A DNA stretch of 64,000 nt, taken from assembly GCA_963798865.1 (NCBI GenBank), contig CAWCVZ010000005.1:62001-126000 (forward strand), in the 5' to 3' direction. The notes beneath the pieces are model-generated. The model was given only the letters and a program-made list of their open reading frames with translations, was not told where the DNA came from and searched no databases. The position numbers and the translations under genes are program-made. This document shows positions 61,791-64,000 of this stretch, piece by piece (position 1 is the stretch's first letter; the number at the start of each line of letters is the position of its first letter). The stretch is from RBG-16-34-14 sp963798865 (GTDB taxonomy: Bacteria; Bacteroidota; Ignavibacteria; Ignavibacteriales; Ignavibacteriaceae).

Positions 61791-62534
61791 TTTCCTCTCC
61801 CATAACTTACAATATTTTGTAAAAACATATGCGGAAGAAAACATTGCTAAAATGAAACCTTCAACTCCATCAAGGAAACCTTTTTTGATAATGAACATTT
61901 TAATAAAGATTGCAAATGGTCTTACTATTAAATCAGATATCTTAAATGATTTTCCCTTTTTAAGAAGCTCATCTGCTGCAAGAGTTGTGTAGCTGTTAAA
62001 CTTTTCAAAATAGTGTTTTATATCCGGATCGGTATAATGCTCAAGATCATTTTTTAATCTGCCTGTTTGGCCTGTTATAATGAGATGCTCATGAACTTCG
62101 TTATCGCTGAATGAAATCTTGTTTTTATTAAAAAGTCTTGTAACTCTTCCGGGATACCATCCGCTGTGCATAATCCATCTTCCAAGAAAATTGGCTTTCC
62201 TTGGAAAAGAATATGAATCGTACTTCGGTACTGATTTTTTGAATTCAATTAATTCTTGAGCCAGTCCGGGTGTTAAAGCTTCATCTGCGTCAATCCATAA
62301 AATCCAGTCGTTTGATGTTAGAGAAACAGCATATTTTTTAGTTTGGGAAAAACCCATCCATTTTACAATTTCATATTTTACTTTTGGAAATGATTTAACT
62401 ATTCCCTGAGTCGAATCTTTTGTCCTGTCATCAATAAGAACAATTATTTCGTCAATGCAATTAACCTGGCTTTGAATGCACCTGCCGATATTTTTTTCTT
62501 CATCTTTAGCTATTATGATCGAAGAAATAGTCAT
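61776..62534 (-). CDS. Glycosyltransferase family 2 (WaaE/KdtX-like)
   Basis: 252 residues. GT-A fold: ISSIIIAKDEEKNIGRCIQS, LIDDRTKDST, the DxD-type ILWIDADEALTP, then HSGWYPGRVTRLF and EVHEHL, typical of the group adding sugars to the LPS inner core. A hydrophobic C-terminal segment (FIIKKGFLDGVEGFILAMFSSAYVFTKY) probably touches the membrane. It is followed upstream on the same strand by a methyltransferase and a GT4, so it is part of a surface-polysaccharide cluster extending past the window. Confidence 0.88.
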   Translation of the reverse strand: MTISSIIIAKDEEKNIGRCIQSQVNCIDEIIVLIDDRTKDSTQGIVKSFPKVKYEIVKWMGFSQTKKYAVSLTSNDWILWIDADEALTPGLAQELIEFKKSVPKYDSYSFPRKANFLGRWIMHSGWYPGRVTRLFNKNKISFSDNEVHEHLIITGQTGRLKNDLEHYTDPDIKHYFEKFNSYTTLAADELLKKGKSFKISDLIVRPFAIFIKMFIIKKGFLDGVEGFILAMFSSAYVFTKYCKLWERKIGNR

Positions 62535-62546
62535 AGTTATTCCTAA

Positions 62547-63185
62547 TCAATCTTTTAAATATTTTCTGAATCTAAAACTGCCAATAATTATTTTTAATTG
62601 TCTCCAAACCTTCCTGAATAATTTTGAAATAAGTTTTTCTTTTTTAACAATTTTTCTTTCTAAAGAAAACTTCTCTTTCTTAAAGCCCAAAAGATAAAAT
62701 CTATATTGATTGTCATAATCTATCCCGTACTTTTCATATTTAAGTATCTCTAAATTATTTTCATCAAATAAAATTTTTAATTCATCAAAATAAACACTTT
62801 CATCTACAACCTGCAGCTTTTGAGGATGGTGCTCTCTCATATAGGCTAAAAAATCAGCATCGGGTAAATTGATAGCAATAATTGAGTCTGAATTTGCCAA
62901 CTCTCTAATCTTTTTAAAAACCCGGCTATGATTTGATTTTGGAAAATGTTCGAGCACATCGAATAAGGTTATGAGGTCAAACTTTATACCTGAATTAAAC
63001 TCTAAAAAATCTTCACGATGGAAATTAATATTTTCCAAAGTAGCTTTTGCAAACTTTATGTTTTCTTCGCTAATATCAAGAGCCGTAACTTTTCCTGCAT
63101 TTTTTGCAATATATTCGGAGATAATCCCGATCCCGCAGCCGATTTCCAGAGCGGTATTAAATATTTCTTTCGGAAAATATTTCAT
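62547..63185 (-). CDS. Class I SAM-dependent methyltransferase, main part (frameshifted N-terminus)
   Basis: The Rossmann SAM motif ALEIGCGIGIISEYIAKNAG, motif II VTALDISEENIKFAK, and DLITLFDVLEHFPK are present; the C-terminus is basic. The ATG at 63183-63185 is probably not the true start. Upstream, in another frame (63157-63294), lies the family's usual N-terminus, joined if one A is removed from the AAA at 63164-63166. The substrate is probably a sugar or lipid of the surface polysaccharide. Confidence 0.85.
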   Translation of the reverse strand: MKYFPKEIFNTALEIGCGIGIISEYIAKNAGKVTALDISEENIKFAKATLENINFHREDFLEFNSGIKFDLITLFDVLEHFPKSNHSRVFKKIRELANSDSIIAINLPDADFLAYMREHHPQKLQVVDESVYFDELKILFDENNLEILKYEKYGIDYDNQYRFYLLGFKKEKFSLERKIVKKEKLISKLFRKVWRQLKIIIGSFRFRKYLKD

Positions 63186-63294
63186 CTAAATAATTAATAA
63201 TTTTAGAATGACGCGGGTTAGGATATATTCTATCCCTGATCAGGTTTTTTGTGAACCCCTCATAAAACTGTTTTATTTCTTCTTTACTTTTCAA
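63157..63294 (-). CDS. N-terminal segment of the SAM methyltransferase (shifted frame)
   Basis: From a TTG at 63292-63294, which overlaps the stop of the GT4 gene (TTGA), this reads KSKEEIKQFYEGFTKNLIRD and RIYPNPRHSKIINYLDEIF before a TAA. QFYEGFTKNLIRD is the typical start of methyltransferases in glycosylation clusters. It should join ERIFNTALEIGCG in the downstream frame. Confidence 0.65.
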   Translation of the reverse strand: MKSKEEIKQFYEGFTKNLIRDRIYPNPRHSKIINYLDEIFSERNI

Positions 63295-64000
63295 AATCTC
63301 TTCTCATTTCTTTGAGATATAATCTGTTCAAACATCAGTGATAATTCTTTTGTTAAATTTTTCCTGCTGTAATTTTGAATATTTATTCTTTTAAATAATT
63401 TATTTAATTCGCCCTTTATAAAGAGATCAAATAATTTTGAGAAACAATTTGCAATTTCATCGGGATTATCATTTGGCAGAACTATTCCTGAATTTGTTTT
63501 GCGGATTACATCCGCAGCTAGCCCGTTTACAGGGACAACTGCTGCAATCGGCTTTCCTGAACGTAAATACTCAAATATTTTTCCTGTTAATATCCCTTCA
63601 TTATGAGGATATTCGCCTACAAGTAATAATAAAACAGAAGATTTATACATTTCTGCAATTACTTTTTTATGCGGCAAATGCGGAACTAATTCAGAATACT
63701 CATCCAATCCGAGCTCATTAAATAAGTTAATATTTTCAAAATCCCCGGGATTATCCATCTGACCGACGAACTTTATTTTTATTTTATTTCTTATTTCCGG
63801 TCTTTCATCAATTAATTTTTTTAATGCAAGAAATATCTTTTGCGGGTTCTGTTCCTTATTAAAAATTCCAGTATAAGTTATTGTGAATTTATCTTCCGGA
63901 GGTTCAGATTCAGAAATACCGGTGAAATCATCTTCATCAAATCCATTAGTAATAGATGTATATTTTTTACCGGGGTAAAGTTTGTTAAACCTGTCAGCCA
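63291..64000 (-). CDS. GT4-type glycosyltransferase, C-terminal part (cut by window edge)
   Basis: The frame is open from the right edge of the window to the TGA at 63291-63293, about 235 residues. It begins ADRFNKLYPGKKYTSITNGF and continues TITYTGIFNKEQNPQKIFLA, KIKIKFVGQMDN, VLLLLVGEYPHNEGILTGK and FEYLRSGKPIAAVVPVNG, the GT-B C-terminal domain with its Glu-x7-Glu-like donor site. An ATG at 63756-63758 is internal and not the start. It is the first visible gene of the polysaccharide cluster on this strand. Confidence 0.85.
   Translation of the reverse strand, partial: ADRFNKLYPGKKYTSITNGFDEDDFTGISESEPPEDKFTITYTGIFNKEQNPQKIFLALKKLIDERPEIRNKIKIKFVGQMDNPGDFENINLFNELGLDEYSELVPHLPHKKVIAEMYKSSVLLLLVGEYPHNEGILTGKIFEYLRSGKPIAAVVPVNGLAADVIRKTNSGIVLPNDNPDEIANCFSKLFDLFIKGELNKLFKRINIQNYSRKNLTKELSLMFEQIISQRNEKRF

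Noticed and set aside
62547..64000. Horizontally acquired polysaccharide island
   Set aside because: Base composition looks like the neighbouring genes and only three partial or short genes are visible; too little sequence to claim transfer.

Overview
The window reads as a low-GC, Gram-negative chromosome segment from the Bacteroidota/Chlorobiota side of the tree, most likely an Ignavibacteria-type organism. This placement is inference from gene content. The evidence is lipid A genes (lpxB, lpxK, a DUF374 acyltransferase), a methylmalonyl-CoA branch (epimerase, mutase catalytic subunit, citrate synthase), pyruvate phosphate dikinase, GlnD, two KamA-type radical SAM enzymes, and promoters of the TTG-N-TAnnTTTG kind. 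I see no rRNA, tRNA, CRISPR array, prophage or insertion sequence.

Layout. 1-10.8 kb (minus): a PAP2-like membrane protein fragment, a broken esterase, methylmalonyl-CoA epimerase, citrate synthase, an OmpR-type two-component system behind a small lysine-rich secreted protein, methylmalonyl-CoA mutase, and two further histidine-kinase-like proteins. 10.9-26.2 kb: a 1231-residue outer-membrane/peptidase protein and a secreted protein made of twelve 16-residue tandem repeats. These are followed by a sigma-54 activator, a Ser/Thr kinase-ATPase-TPR protein and an oligopeptide ABC transporter whose ATPases are divergently transcribed. 26.3-42.3 kb (minus): ispD, queA, ppdK, lpxK, DUF374, lpxB, a methyltransferase, a HAD phosphatase, smc, a GH2-like membrane protein and tpiA. 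42.6-47.2 kb (plus): queC, queF, glnD, murI. 47.4-51.5 kb: asparaginase, nfu, ogt, kamA and a 54-residue basic protein. 51.6-59.7 kb (plus): plsY, gpsA, recG, then a promoter-led operon of two ATP-grasp ligases, a GNAT and a KamA enzyme. 59.9-64 kb (minus): a thioredoxin-like protein, nadK, DUF1844 and the start of a glycosyltransferase/methyltransferase cluster cut by the window edge.

Most interesting region. The repeat protein at 14.8-15.6 kb has a signal peptide and near-identical units with one arginine each. With a single base restored it ends exactly after the last arginine, so cleavage after Arg would release about eleven copies of one 16-residue peptide. Next to it lie an oligopeptide importer, a kinase-ATPase-TPR protein and a sigma-54 activator in one overlapping gene string. 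I propose, as inference only, a multi-copy peptide precursor with its own import and sensing pathway. The second candidate system is the ATP-grasp/ATP-grasp/GNAT/KamA operon at 55.8-59.8 kb.

Caution on sequence quality. At least seven genes (esterase, hybrid kinase, repeat protein, kinase-TPR, SMC, GlnD, methyltransferase) are each split by an apparent small indel, mostly in short A/T runs, and one more has an in-frame stop. Because smc and glnD are normally intact genes, sequencing or assembly error is the simplest explanation. Fragments are therefore listed separately and cross-referenced.
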